Both the position numbers and the translations under genes were made by a program. A DNA stretch of 64,000 bases from NCBI GenBank assembly GCA_903927025.1, contig CAIYLG010000062.1:93000-156999 (forward strand), read 5' to 3'. Under the pieces are notes generated by a model, which was given only the letters and a program-made list of their open reading frames with translations, was not told the origin of the DNA and searched no databases. Shown here piece by piece: positions 44,301 through 52,547 of this stretch (position 1 is the stretch's first letter; each line of letters starts with the position of its first letter). Source of the stretch: an uncultured Armatimonadota bacterium (GTDB lineage Bacteria; Armatimonadota; Fimbriimonadia; Fimbriimonadales; Fimbriimonadaceae).

Positions 44301-44559
44301 CGGCAACACGCTGGTTGACCGAGGCATTGCTACCGCTGCAGAAAGCGGTGTCTACGGACCTGAGGGCAAGTGGCTCATCGAAGGACACGGCGTCGACCCC
44401 GACATCATCATCGACAACCCTCCCCACGCCACCTATCAGGGTCAGGACGCTCAGCTGGAGTATGCGATCAAGTTCCTCCAGGAGCAGATTCAAAAGAATC
44501 CGGTGACCGTGCCCCAGCACCCGCCGTTCCCAGACAAGTCCCTGCACGGCAAGTCCTAA
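41341..44559 (+). CDS. tricorn protease homologue
   Basis: 1072 residues, the expected tricorn length. A signal peptide (MILLPLLRTALVLLPAAHA) indicates export, unlike the archaeal cytoplasmic enzyme. Two beta-propellers follow (PSISPDGKWVAFTA, FSPDGKYLYFLSDR), then a PDZ domain (VELKEGDVITAIDGVPT, about 780-845) and an S41 catalytic core with ENTASDGEAFSEG (Ser956-Asp957), the likely His729 in SLLHTF and Glu982 in WGGEVWL. It should degrade oligopeptides in the periplasm. A hairpin terminator follows at 44567. Confidence 0.92.
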   Translation: MILLPLLRTALVLLPAAHAQDDGVLGYYRTPAIHQDTVVFTAEGDLWKVNTAGGVAQRLTTHPSVETYPSISPDGKWVAFTAAYEGPNEVYVMPINGGAPVRCTYEGGSCEVVGWTPDGKVLYASGKYSGLPAAKLCSVSPKNHNQSVVPLSQAHDGSYAPDGRLFFTRLAFQGSQTKRYKGGTAQTIWRWDGGNKEAVPLTASYTGTSRTPMFWDGRVYFASDRDGVMNIWSMNPKGEDLRQLTHHKDYDTLNPSLDSGVIAYQCGADIYKLDIKTLKDVKIPIKLTSDFDQMRETWVKSPAQWITSAHLNADGTKMAVTARGQVFVVPTKPGRIIEATRQKSVRYRDARFMPDGKSLVTLSDQSGEVELWSLDPSGNSKSMPRQLTKDSTILRWTTLPSPDGKHIAHTDKNYRLYVYDTASGANKMVAESHTDDISGLTWSADSKYLAYSEGAINTFNQIKIFNVETGATLVASTDRFNNSSPAFSPDGKYLYFLSDRHLATGGSPWGPRAPEPHFDKVEQIYCLALQSGLRSPFQPDDELSVEAKPAKTTPSPIEAAGLADRLSLVPVPPGNYSGLTVSANRLFFLNRGDAGASLASVAIKNQNIKVDTVLANVSGYELGVGGKKMLASQGENILVFDATGAPPDPVESRVSLDGWTFSFDPKEEWLEMFDEAWRLHRDYLYAPNMQGVDWPAMKTKYQPLAERVTDRYELSDVLAQMTGEISLLHTFVRVGDHRPGTDAVEVGNLGATWSRSVAMGGYQLQRIYKTDPDTPEIRGPLLLTGVELKEGDVITAIDGVPTLSVSDAASLLRAKVGRQVRITAYSGDRRTQTRDVIVVPISAAQESNLRYSDWEYSRRLSVEAGGKRDIGYVHLRAMGAGDYNQWARDFYPVFNRQGLIIDVRHNNGGNIDSWILEKLLRKSWMYWNHHAGDADWNMQYAFRGHVVVLCDENTASDGEAFSEGFRRLGLGKVIGTRTWGGEVWLSSGNTLVDRGIATAAESGVYGPEGKWLIEGHGVDPDIIIDNPPHATYQGQDAQLEYAIKFLQEQIQKNPVTVPQHPPFPDKSLHGKS

Positions 44560-44566
44560 AAACTCC

Positions 44567-44602
44567 GGCTCCTTCCTTTCTCCCCGGCGAGAGGAAGGAG
44601 CC
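44567..44602. terminator. bidirectional hairpin terminator
   Basis: An 11-bp stem (GGCTCCTTCCT / AGGAAGGAGCC) with a 14-nt loop lies between the convergent tricorn and CoA-binding genes. A short AAAAA run precedes it, which gives a U-rich tail on the minus strand. Confidence 0.75.
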
Positions 44603-44631
44603 TCGGCCCCCGGCCAACCAACGAGCTTGAT

Positions 44632-45168
44632 CTAGCGATACTTCGCGCGCTGTGCGGTAATCACTTCGGTGTTCATCCCTGCCCAGTGGAGCGCGCCGCA
44701 GTAACGACCGTGCTCCATCTTGATGCACTTGTCCACGATCGCGACCAAGCCCGCTTCAAGCGCGCGGTCGGCAGACGGGAGGTCGATGATTCGAAGCTGA
44801 AGCCAAACTGCCTTGGCGCCGATCGCGATGGCGTCGTCTACGATGGCTGAAACCTCGGATGCCGGCCGAAAGACTTGGACTATGTCCACTGGCACAGGGA
44901 TGCTCTTTAGATCCGTGTAGCACTTCTCACCCAAGATCTCCGGTGCTCTTGGGTTGACGGGGATGATGGTGTACCCCTCGTCCTGCAGGTAGCTGGCTAC
45001 CATGTTGCTGGCCTTGGTGGATTCGGCCGACAATCCAACGATGGCGATGGTCTTCGCCGTACCGAGGAGGCGTCGAATTGTCGCCGAGTCCTGGAACCTC
45101 TGCCGCTGCTCCGTTGTGAGAACAGTATTGAGTCTTATATCGCAGACAGCGCTTGGTCCAAATCCCAT
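44632..45168 (-). CDS. CoA-binding domain protein (YccU type)
   Basis: 178 residues. Rossmann-like CoA-binding domain: KTIAIVGLSAESTKASNMVASYL, GYTIIPVNPRAPEILGEKCY, VDIVQVFRPASEV and AVWLQLRIID. The family resembles succinyl-CoA synthetase alpha subunits but lacks the catalytic part; its role is not known. The ATG at 45168 has GGAGG 7 nt upstream, inside the end of metY, so the two genes overlap by 34 bases and are translationally coupled. This start adds about 20 residues before the usual domain start. Confidence 0.9.
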   Translation of the reverse strand: MGFGPSAVCDIRLNTVLTTEQRQRFQDSATIRRLLGTAKTIAIVGLSAESTKASNMVASYLQDEGYTIIPVNPRAPEILGEKCYTDLKSIPVPVDIVQVFRPASEVSAIVDDAIAIGAKAVWLQLRIIDLPSADRALEAGLVAIVDKCIKMEHGRYCGALHWAGMNTEVITAQRAKYR

Positions 45169-46424
45169 ATCAAGTCCTCCGTGGTCTCAAGTCCTACTGA
45201 CAGTCGAATCGTGGATGGCGTAATTCCCGCCTTAACCAGTTCTTCATCCGAAAGCTGCTGGTGGGTCGTGCTTCCGGGGTGGATGACCAGGCTTTTGGCA
45301 TCGCCAACGTTGGCAAGGTGGGAGAAGAGCTGCAGCCCCTCGATGAACGTTCGCCCCGCTTCGCGAGCATCTCCAGATCCAGGGTTGATCTCGAACGCCA
45401 GTACGGCCCCTGGCCCCTTGGGAAGGTATTTCTTTGCCCGCTCGAAATGAGGATGGCTGGCAAGCCCGGCATAGTGAACTCGGTTGACCTTTGGATGGGC
45501 TTCCAGAAACTCGGCTATCGCCTGCGCGTTGGCAACATGGCGGTCCATTCGAACAGAAAGCGTTTCGAGTCCCTGAAGCAACATGAACGAGTTCATCGGA
45601 GAAATACAGGCTCCTGTATCTCGGAGCGTCTCCGCCCGAAGCTTCATCAAAAAGCCGTAATGACCAAAAGTGTCGAAGAACCGAAGGCCGTGGTAGCTAG
45701 GTGATGCTTCTGCGATCGTTGGAAACCTTGAGAAGTCGAAATCGCCGCTATCCACCACGACCCCGCCGATGCTGGTTCCGTGACCGCCGATGAACTTCGT
45801 CGCGGAGTGAATCACGATCGTCGCGCCCCACTCCATGGGACGGCAGAGGTATGGGGTCGAGAAGGTGCTGTCAACAGCGACGGGAATCCGCTTCGATTTT
45901 GCGAGCGCGCAGATCGCCTCAAGGTCGGGAATCGTACCAACCGGGTTGCCGATCATCTCGACGAAGAAAAGCTTCGTCTTGGAGGTGACAGCCTCTTCCC
46001 AGGCGTCCAGGTCACTCGGGTCCACGAAGGTGACACTGATGGAAAGCTTCTTCAGAGTGTGGGTGAGCTGGGTGAGGCTTCCACCGTAAAGCTGGGACGA
46101 AGCAACAATTTCATCCCCGGGGGACATCAGCGTCATGATCGTGCCGAACTGAGCGGCCATGCCGCTGGCCACGGCAACCGCACCGGTACCGCCTTCCAAC
46201 GAAGCCATTCGCTCTTCGAATACAGCTGTGGTTGGGTTGCTGATGCGGGAATAGATGTTTCCGTACTGCTTCAGCTCAAACAGATGCGCCGCTTCATCCG
46301 CACTATCAAAGACGTAGGAGGTTGTCTGATAGATCGGCACTGCTCGTGCTCCCACATAAGGGTCGGGAATTTGCCCTGCGTGGAGCATCCTCGTTTCAAA
46401 TCCGAATTTTCTTGCCTGGTCCAA
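45135..46424 (-). CDS. metY: O-acetylhomoserine sulfhydrylase (PLP enzyme)
   Basis: 429 residues. Cys/Met metabolism PLP fold: TRMLHAGQIPDPYVGARAVP, PIYQTTSYVFDSADEAAHLF, YSRISNPTTAVFEERMASLE, and the Schiff-base Lys in VIHSATKFIGGHGTSIGG. The large substrate insertion and length are those of O-acetyl-L-homoserine sulfhydrylase, which makes homocysteine from O-acetylhomoserine and sulfide. The start is TTG at 46424, preceded by AGAGG at 7 nt; it begins 20 bases after the cupin gene stop. No SAM riboswitch is seen. Confidence 0.94.
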   Translation of the reverse strand: MDQARKFGFETRMLHAGQIPDPYVGARAVPIYQTTSYVFDSADEAAHLFELKQYGNIYSRISNPTTAVFEERMASLEGGTGAVAVASGMAAQFGTIMTLMSPGDEIVASSQLYGGSLTQLTHTLKKLSISVTFVDPSDLDAWEEAVTSKTKLFFVEMIGNPVGTIPDLEAICALAKSKRIPVAVDSTFSTPYLCRPMEWGATIVIHSATKFIGGHGTSIGGVVVDSGDFDFSRFPTIAEASPSYHGLRFFDTFGHYGFLMKLRAETLRDTGACISPMNSFMLLQGLETLSVRMDRHVANAQAIAEFLEAHPKVNRVHYAGLASHPHFERAKKYLPKGPGAVLAFEINPGSGDAREAGRTFIEGLQLFSHLANVGDAKSLVIHPGSTTHQQLSDEELVKAGITPSTIRLSVGLETTEDLIWDLDQALSAI

Positions 46425-46444
46425 ATTGAAGCCTCTTCCCTAAC

Positions 46445-46882
46445 CTAATGTCGAATGAACTCGCCAACTGCAGGTTCCTGTCGCAGCTCTTCGAGTTCCG
46501 GCTCTCCTGGTCGCTGAGGACGGTCTCGCTCAGTATTGACGATGCAGAGAAACCCGAGAGGCTCACCCGTCGTGGCGCGAAACTGGTGCCATGTAAACGG
46601 GGGAATCTGAACAAGATCGTACATGCCGATGGATGTGATTTCATCTCCAACCAGTACTTCGCCGCTTCCCTGAATAATCATCACGACATGGGCATGGAGA
46701 TGCCGCTCCAGCGTGGAGTGCCCGCCTTCTCCGATTTCGAAATAGCGGAACTCGACACCTAAATCGTGACCACCTTTGAAAAGCGTCTGGCGCGTGATGG
46801 ACTTAAAGTGAGTTCCATCTTCCTTGTAGGGGTGAACATCCACACCATCCCACCGATATCCGCCGCTATGGTGACGAATCAT
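46445..46882 (-). CDS. cupin-domain protein
   Basis: 145 residues, one cupin barrel. The metal-binding motifs are HSTLERHLHAHVVMIIQGSGEV (three His and a Glu region) and PFTWHQFRATTGEPLGFLCIVN. Single-domain cupins include dioxygenases, isomerases and sensors, so no reaction is assigned. The ATG is preceded by GAGGTG at 5 nt, a good Shine-Dalgarno, unlike the leaderless genes. It lies directly upstream of metY on the same strand and may share its transcript. Confidence 0.88.
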   Translation of the reverse strand: MIRHHSGGYRWDGVDVHPYKEDGTHFKSITRQTLFKGGHDLGVEFRYFEIGEGGHSTLERHLHAHVVMIIQGSGEVLVGDEITSIGMYDLVQIPPFTWHQFRATTGEPLGFLCIVNTERDRPQRPGEPELEELRQEPAVGEFIRH

Positions 46883-46986
46883 TTTTTCACCTCACACAGT
46901 TCAACGCACTGAGTGTCCCGACAAGCGGCAAGAGATCTCACAGAGGAAGAGGATACTCCACCCGACCCGTCTCCTCCGGCTCAACC

Positions 46987-48675
46987 TCAATCTCGGTTCA
47001 AGCGAACTGACCGATCTTCGCCCCGTGTCATCTTGAACCTGGGGAGCGCCGGGTCGAGCGACGCTTCGACCCAGCCGTCGTCAATCATCGCTTCAAGCCC
47101 TTCGATGAGGCCGGAAAATATTCGCGCCCTGGAAGACGGTTCGGCCCGCTCCACCGCGCATCGAAGTTCGACCACGATACGGTCAAGGGAGGTTGCCTTC
47201 TGAAGCGCATTCACAAGGACATCGAATCTGCCGTCGACTGGCAATCGGTGTCCCTCCCGGACATAGCAATGACTTTCGGTAACTCTGCCTTCGTGGAATT
47301 TGGCACCGCTTCGATAAGTCGCTCCCTCGAGGTTGAGCTTGAAGACGTTGAAGCGTTCAAGCGTTGACTCCTGTGGAAGGTCAGCAAGGAAGCCTCCCAA
47401 CTCCTTCACAAGAAAGAAGGAGAAGCCGCCAACCCCTACCCGGAGGTCCTCATCGATAAAGCCGCCCTGTGCCAGCCAGCGCCAAGCGTTTTCGGGGCTG
47501 AGATCAAGGCCGGAATCCTGAGCGATCTCCTTCACGTGGTTCTTGATGTCAACGAACTGCGCATTGGCCGTGTACCAAAAGTCGGCAAATCGGATGTGGC
47601 TCCAAACGCGCTGAGTCTGCCGTTCGTCGTAGCGCTTTCGAAGCCAGTCTTGATCAAGCTCGCCTTTGTTCATCTCCAGAATCGTGAACGCAACTTCTCT
47701 TCCAGAAGCATGGGCCATCGTCATACCCGCCGAGAGCACCGGGTCGGCAAAGCCGCCAGATTCCCCGGCAAGAAACCAGTTCTCCCCGCTCTGCCTCTCA
47801 GAAATAAACGACCAGTCGGTCGTTGTTTCAAACTTATTCTCGCGCGTGGCGGAAGTTAGGAGGTTCGCGATGCGGTCTTCCTGACCAACTGCTTCCATGT
47901 AAAGCTGCTCGGGCCGAAGCCCTCGCTGTTTGTAGTAGTCCACGGGCACAACCAGTCCGATGCTGGTTCGGGTGGGACCAAGCGGTATAAACCAGAGCCA
48001 CCCGTAACCTAGGCTCATCACCTGAATGCGGGTGCCCCCAACTCCGATCTTCACAGCCCAATCCGCGTTCTGCCAGTAGTCCCAAAGGGCGATGTTCTTG
48101 AGGCTGCTGGGATATTCGCAATTGACCCCCATCGCTCGCCTCAGAACTCCCAGGTGGCCAGAGGCATCCACATAGTGTTTGGCTGTCACGTGGTGGCCAC
48201 TTGACAGTTCGAGCCCTTTGACGCGATCACCTTCTCGAAGCACGGTTCGAACCGCCGTTTTCTGGTGCACTTCTACGCCTACGGTTTCTGCGTGGTCAAG
48301 GAGGATCTTGTCGTAGATCGACCGATCCACCTGGAAAGCCGTGTATCTCCGCTGTCCTTCGTATCGGCCCGGGCGAGGTTGATCCACGAATTTCTCGCTC
48401 GGAATGAACTCTAGGTCCCACAACTCGGGGTTCTTGCCCCATCGATTTGTGGAGCCGATCTTTATAGGGAAATTGGCCGCCTCAACTTTGTTCCAGACCC
48501 CCATCTCATCGAGAATCGCGGAGATGGCGGGCAGCTGACTTTCGCCGATGTGGTCGCGAGGAAACTGCTCCTTTTCAAAGATGGCGACTTTGAACTCAGG
48601 ACAATACTTCTTCAGAAGGGTTCCTGCGGTAGCTCCAGCTGGACCACCGCCAATGATCACTGCATCGTAATCCAT
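46987..48675 (-). CDS. flavin-dependent halogenase-like protein (copy 2)
   Basis: 562 residues. FAD-binding GGGPAGATAGTLLKKY, then FPRDHIGESQLPAISA, and GYGWLWFIPLGPTRTSIGL with the halogenase G-W-x-W-x-I-P. AGESGGFADPVLSAGM closes the FAD site. It is colinear with copy 1 (25286-27001) over nearly the whole length, with many identical stretches, for example LKNIALWDYWQNA versus LKNIAIWDYWQNA. The reaction is unknown; halogenation of an aromatic is the family expectation. TAAATT lies 5 nt before the ATG. It is divergent from GH29 and followed downstream by the cupin gene. Confidence 0.82.
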   Translation of the reverse strand: MDYDAVIIGGGPAGATAGTLLKKYCPEFKVAIFEKEQFPRDHIGESQLPAISAILDEMGVWNKVEAANFPIKIGSTNRWGKNPELWDLEFIPSEKFVDQPRPGRYEGQRRYTAFQVDRSIYDKILLDHAETVGVEVHQKTAVRTVLREGDRVKGLELSSGHHVTAKHYVDASGHLGVLRRAMGVNCEYPSSLKNIALWDYWQNADWAVKIGVGGTRIQVMSLGYGWLWFIPLGPTRTSIGLVVPVDYYKQRGLRPEQLYMEAVGQEDRIANLLTSATRENKFETTTDWSFISERQSGENWFLAGESGGFADPVLSAGMTMAHASGREVAFTILEMNKGELDQDWLRKRYDERQTQRVWSHIRFADFWYTANAQFVDIKNHVKEIAQDSGLDLSPENAWRWLAQGGFIDEDLRVGVGGFSFFLVKELGGFLADLPQESTLERFNVFKLNLEGATYRSGAKFHEGRVTESHCYVREGHRLPVDGRFDVLVNALQKATSLDRIVVELRCAVERAEPSSRARIFSGLIEGLEAMIDDGWVEASLDPALPRFKMTRGEDRSVRLNRD

Positions 48676-48836
48676 AAGCGAATTTACTGCACAAACCTAT
48701 GTGCAGATGTCTGTCCATCCTAACACCTGGATGTAGTCATTCGCTGTCATAGCTTCAAATGACATGCGAAGCAGCACAAAGTACGAAACATCAGAATCCG
48801 TCCTGAACTCACTGAGCGTTCTGGCCCTCGATTGAG

Positions 48837-48842
48837 TAGGCT
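48837..48842 (+). promoter_or_regulatory. -10 hexamer of a probable leaderless promoter (GH29-GH78)
   Basis: TAGGCT ends 8 nt before the ATG at 48851. The rest of the 175-bp divergent region holds no gene. Confidence 0.45.
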
Positions 48843-48850
48843 TTCACTCA

Positions 48851-49903
48851 ATGCGCGAAGACGTCATCGCTCACTCCAAACAGTCGTCCGCTGACCGACC
48901 TCAGTGGCTCCAGGGCCGCCTCGAATGGTTCAAGAGCCTTGAGTTTGGAATCATCCTCCATTGGGGACTTTACGCTTTTTGGGATTGTTGCGAGAGTTGG
49001 CCCCTCGTTCCTGAGGACGACTGGGCGCGCAGAGACGGAATGAAGTGCTGGGACGAGCGCAGCCATGACATCGCCGCATTCCAGCATGACTACTGGAACC
49101 TCATCGAGCAATTCAATCCGACCAAGTTTGATGCGGACGCCTGGGCGACAGCGTTTGCCGATGCTGGTGCAAAGTATGTGTGCTTCACCACGAAGCACCA
49201 TGACGGATTCTGCCTTTGGGACACGAACACGACGGACTACAAGATCACGGGTCCAAGATGTCCCTTCCACACCGATCCGCGCGCAGACGTCACCCGCGAG
49301 CTGTTCGACGCGCTTCGGCGAAAGGGACTGGGGGTTTCCGTGTACTTCAGCAAGGCCGACTGGCATTGCCCCTCTTATTGGGCTCCCGTCCCAACACCCA
49401 CTTCGAGGAGAGCAAACACAACCCACGAACCGGTCGTCTGGGAGCAGTTTGTTCAGTACACCCATGAGCAAATTCGGGAGCTCCTTACAAAGTACGGCCC
49501 TATCGATATTCTCTGGCTGGACGCCGGCTGGGTCAAAGACGAGGAAGACATCCGAATGGGCGAAATCGTTGAGATGGGCCGTACCCTCCAGCCTGGCTTG
49601 CTCGTTGCGAATCGAACCGTAGGGGACTTTGAAGACTTCGTCACTCCAGAAAGAGAGATCCCGGACGAAGCGCTTCCCGATGCATGGGAAGCCTGCCTGC
49701 CATTAGGACCTGACTGGAAGTACACGGAAGGACAGCCAAAGAAGTCCTCCGAAGAAGTCTTTACCGAGATTCAGATTACAAACCATCGAGGAGGCAATTT
49801 CCTTCTTGGCATCGGTCCAAGACCCGATGGTGCCCTTCCAGAAGACGACTTAAAGATTCTTTCCGAACTCGGCGCGATGCGACGAGCAGCCCCCCTTGAA
49901 TAG
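48851..49903 (+). CDS. GH29 alpha-L-fucosidase, short form
   Basis: 350 residues. GH29 catalytic barrel only: LEFGIILHWGLYAFWD, KYVCFTTKHHDGFCLWDT, LGVSVYFSKADWHCPSYW and DILWLDAGW with likely nucleophile Asp224, then NFLLGIGPRPDGALP. It lacks the C-terminal beta-sandwich present in the 37.2-kb GH29, so it is shorter than usual. No signal peptide. The stop is 2 bases before the GH78 start; the pair should remove fucose and rhamnose from the same glycan, as in rhamnogalacturonan or fucosylated side chains (inference). Confidence 0.92.
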   Translation: MREDVIAHSKQSSADRPQWLQGRLEWFKSLEFGIILHWGLYAFWDCCESWPLVPEDDWARRDGMKCWDERSHDIAAFQHDYWNLIEQFNPTKFDADAWATAFADAGAKYVCFTTKHHDGFCLWDTNTTDYKITGPRCPFHTDPRADVTRELFDALRRKGLGVSVYFSKADWHCPSYWAPVPTPTSRRANTTHEPVVWEQFVQYTHEQIRELLTKYGPIDILWLDAGWVKDEEDIRMGEIVEMGRTLQPGLLVANRTVGDFEDFVTPEREIPDEALPDAWEACLPLGPDWKYTEGQPKKSSEEVFTEIQITNHRGGNFLLGIGPRPDGALPEDDLKILSELGAMRRAAPLE

Positions 49904-49905
49904 CC

Positions 49906-52512
49906 ATGACTTTAACTGACCTAACTTGTGAATATGCTGTCAATCCAATTGGAATCGATGTTCCAAATCCTCGACTCAGTTGGAAGCTGGTTTCGGATCG
50001 GCTAGGGGCGCGGCAAACGGCGTATCGAATCACGGCTGGCTCTAAACCAGGGGATCACGATCTTTGGGATACCGAGAAAGTCGACTCCGATCAGTCCGTC
50101 CATGTTCGGTATCAAGGCAAAGAGCTGATCTCCGGGCATCAAGTTTTCTGGCGGGTTACCGTTTGGGACGAATCTGGAGAAGAACCTGCAACCGGACTGG
50201 GAACCTGGGAGATGGGGTTGCTTCAGGGGGAAGACTGGAGCGCCAAGTGGATACAGGCTCCTCTGAGTGGAGGTCCCCGCTCCACCGTTCCCGTTCCCTA
50301 CACGCGATCAGAATTCAAGCTTCCGAGCCAAGTCGCTAAGGCACGCCTTTACATCACCGCGCTTGGGGTCTATGAGGCTTACCTCAATGGCGAACGGATC
50401 GGAGATGCAGAGCTAGCTCCGGGATGGACGGACTATAACGCTCGGGTTCGCTATCAGACCTACAACGTCACTGATATGCTGCAAATGGGATCCAACTGCC
50501 TCTCCGCCCTCCTAGGTGACGGTTGGTACTGCGGGCACCTTGCGTGGAAAGATCGCCAAAACTACGGAGACAGGCCTCAGTTGCTTGCACAACTAGTGGT
50601 GGAGCTCGTTGACGGAAGCGTCCTCACATTTGGAACAGACGACTCGTGGACATACTCGCTGGGAAGCATCCTAGAATCAGACACACTCATGGGGGAGTCT
50701 CAAGATCTTCGACGCGAGCCGATTGGATGGAAGCTCAGCGGTTTCACAGGTCGTGACTGGGCTCCGGTCGCACTCGCCCCAATCCCTAAATGCAAGCTGG
50801 TGGCTCAACACGAACCGGCCATAAAGGTGATAGAAGAACTGGAACCGGTGAGCGTCACTGAGCGTCCGAACTGGCCCACGAGCAGGTGGATCGTGGACAT
50901 GGGGCAGAACATGGTTGGCCGCGTTCGACTCACCGTCCGCGGAAAGGCCGGGGACACCGTCATTATTCGGTTTGCGGAGCGACTCAACACCGACGGCACC
51001 CTCTACACTACGAACTACCGCAATGCCAGGTCAACCGACTCCTTCACCCTGGCAGGTGGCGGCGAGGAGGTGCTCGAACCCAAGTTCACCTTCCACGGCT
51101 TTCAGTACGTCGAAATCGCTGGGCTCAGCACGGTTTCGGCAGAAGACGTGAAGGGGATCGTCCTCCACAGCGCTTGGGAGCCTACGGGATCGTTTGAGTG
51201 CAGTGATCCGCTTGTGAATCAGCTCCAGCACAATATCCAGTGGGGCTGGAAAGGCAACTCTGTGGATGTGCCAACAGACTGCCCCCAGCGGGACGAGCGC
51301 CTCGGCTGGACCGGAGATGCGCAAGTATTCGTGCGAACCGCAAGCTTCAATGGAATGGTTCTTCCGTTCTTCGAGAAGTTCCAGCAGGACCTAGTGGATT
51401 CGCAAAGTCCCGAAGGTCAAATCCCACCCGTCGCTCCGTTTATGGACATCACGGGAGCAGATGGAGGACCGGCGTGGTCCGATGCGTTTGTGATCTGCCC
51501 TTGGACGATCTACCAATCATTCGGGGACCGAACGATTATTGAGCAACATTACGAGCCGCTAAAACGATGGGTCGACAGCCTCTCGCTGAACTCAAAGAAT
51601 CTCATTCGGAGCTATATCGGCTACAAGGGATTTGCTGGATTTGGCGACTGGCTCAGCACCAACGCCGATACGCCCATCGACCTGATTGGAACCGCGTTCT
51701 ACGCTCACTGCGCAAGGTTGATGAGCGAAATGGCAACAACTCTAGGGCATCAAGAAGACGCGGACAAATATGGGCAACTCTCCAATGATGTCAGAGCAGC
51801 TTTCCAGAGAAGGTTCGTGACGGCGGAAGGGATCGTGGCTCCTGGCACCCAGACGGCCTACGTCCTGGCGCTGCACTTCGGCCTATTGCCGGAAGAACTT
51901 CGTGCGGGTGCGGCTGACGCGCTTGTCTATGACATCGAGCGCCGCGGATTCAAGCTCAGCACGGGATTTGTGGGCACTCCCTACCTGAACCACGTACTCT
52001 CGGAAGCGGGCAGAATTGATGTCGCCTACCGGCTCCTGTTCCAGAAGGATTGGCCGAGTTGGCTGTACAGCGTGGTTCAAGGCGCAACTACGATCTGGGA
52101 GCGATGGGACGGCTGGACCCACGACAAGGGATTCCAGGACCCCGGAATGAACTCTTTCAATCACTACGCTTATGGCGCGATCGGTGATTGGCTCTACAGC
52201 ACCGTAGCCGGAATTGATTCGTCAGTCGATTCACCTGGCTATAAGAAGTCGCGACTGTCTCCCCGTCCGGGCGGTGGACTCACCTATGCGGAAGGCAAGC
52301 TGGAGACGCTTTACGGCACGCTTGAAAGCAGCTGGCAGATTGAGGGTGGAAAATTCTTCTGGCAGGTAACGGTTCCTCCGAACACGGAAGCTGTCGCGAT
52401 CTTGCCACCGGAGTGCACAGGGCCAACTCTTGGGTCTGCTCCCTGCTCACCGGAAGTTCACCTCACTGCTGGGAGCTATGAATTCGCGGCAGTATGGAAC
52501 ACGGTCCCATAG
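49906..52512 (+). CDS. GH78 alpha-L-rhamnosidase
   Basis: 868 residues. Multi-domain GH78: fibronectin-like N-terminus (NPIGIDVPNPRLSWKLVSD), rhamnose-binding beta-sandwich (KARLYITALGVYEAYLNGERI, LAPGWTDYNARVRYQTYNV), concanavalin-like domain, the catalytic (alpha/alpha)6 barrel with DCPQRDERLGWTGDAQVF (Asp458, Glu464, Asp471) and the C-terminal domain with SWQIEGGKFFWQVTVPPNT. It removes terminal alpha-L-rhamnose from pectins or flavonoid glycosides. No signal peptide is visible. It is followed 35 bases later by a LacI regulator that probably controls it. Confidence 0.95.
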   Translation: MTLTDLTCEYAVNPIGIDVPNPRLSWKLVSDRLGARQTAYRITAGSKPGDHDLWDTEKVDSDQSVHVRYQGKELISGHQVFWRVTVWDESGEEPATGLGTWEMGLLQGEDWSAKWIQAPLSGGPRSTVPVPYTRSEFKLPSQVAKARLYITALGVYEAYLNGERIGDAELAPGWTDYNARVRYQTYNVTDMLQMGSNCLSALLGDGWYCGHLAWKDRQNYGDRPQLLAQLVVELVDGSVLTFGTDDSWTYSLGSILESDTLMGESQDLRREPIGWKLSGFTGRDWAPVALAPIPKCKLVAQHEPAIKVIEELEPVSVTERPNWPTSRWIVDMGQNMVGRVRLTVRGKAGDTVIIRFAERLNTDGTLYTTNYRNARSTDSFTLAGGGEEVLEPKFTFHGFQYVEIAGLSTVSAEDVKGIVLHSAWEPTGSFECSDPLVNQLQHNIQWGWKGNSVDVPTDCPQRDERLGWTGDAQVFVRTASFNGMVLPFFEKFQQDLVDSQSPEGQIPPVAPFMDITGADGGPAWSDAFVICPWTIYQSFGDRTIIEQHYEPLKRWVDSLSLNSKNLIRSYIGYKGFAGFGDWLSTNADTPIDLIGTAFYAHCARLMSEMATTLGHQEDADKYGQLSNDVRAAFQRRFVTAEGIVAPGTQTAYVLALHFGLLPEELRAGAADALVYDIERRGFKLSTGFVGTPYLNHVLSEAGRIDVAYRLLFQKDWPSWLYSVVQGATTIWERWDGWTHDKGFQDPGMNSFNHYAYGAIGDWLYSTVAGIDSSVDSPGYKKSRLSPRPGGGLTYAEGKLETLYGTLESSWQIEGGKFFWQVTVPPNTEAVAILPPECTGPTLGSAPCSPEVHLTAGSYEFAAVWNTVP

Positions 52513-52547
52513 CCTGGATGGATTTCGGATTAAGATAGAACGTAGCA

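Noticed and set aside
46400..46990. SAM or T-box riboswitch controlling metY
   Set aside because: Only 20 bases separate metY from the cupin gene, and the 104 bases before the cupin show no riboswitch-like stem arrangement.
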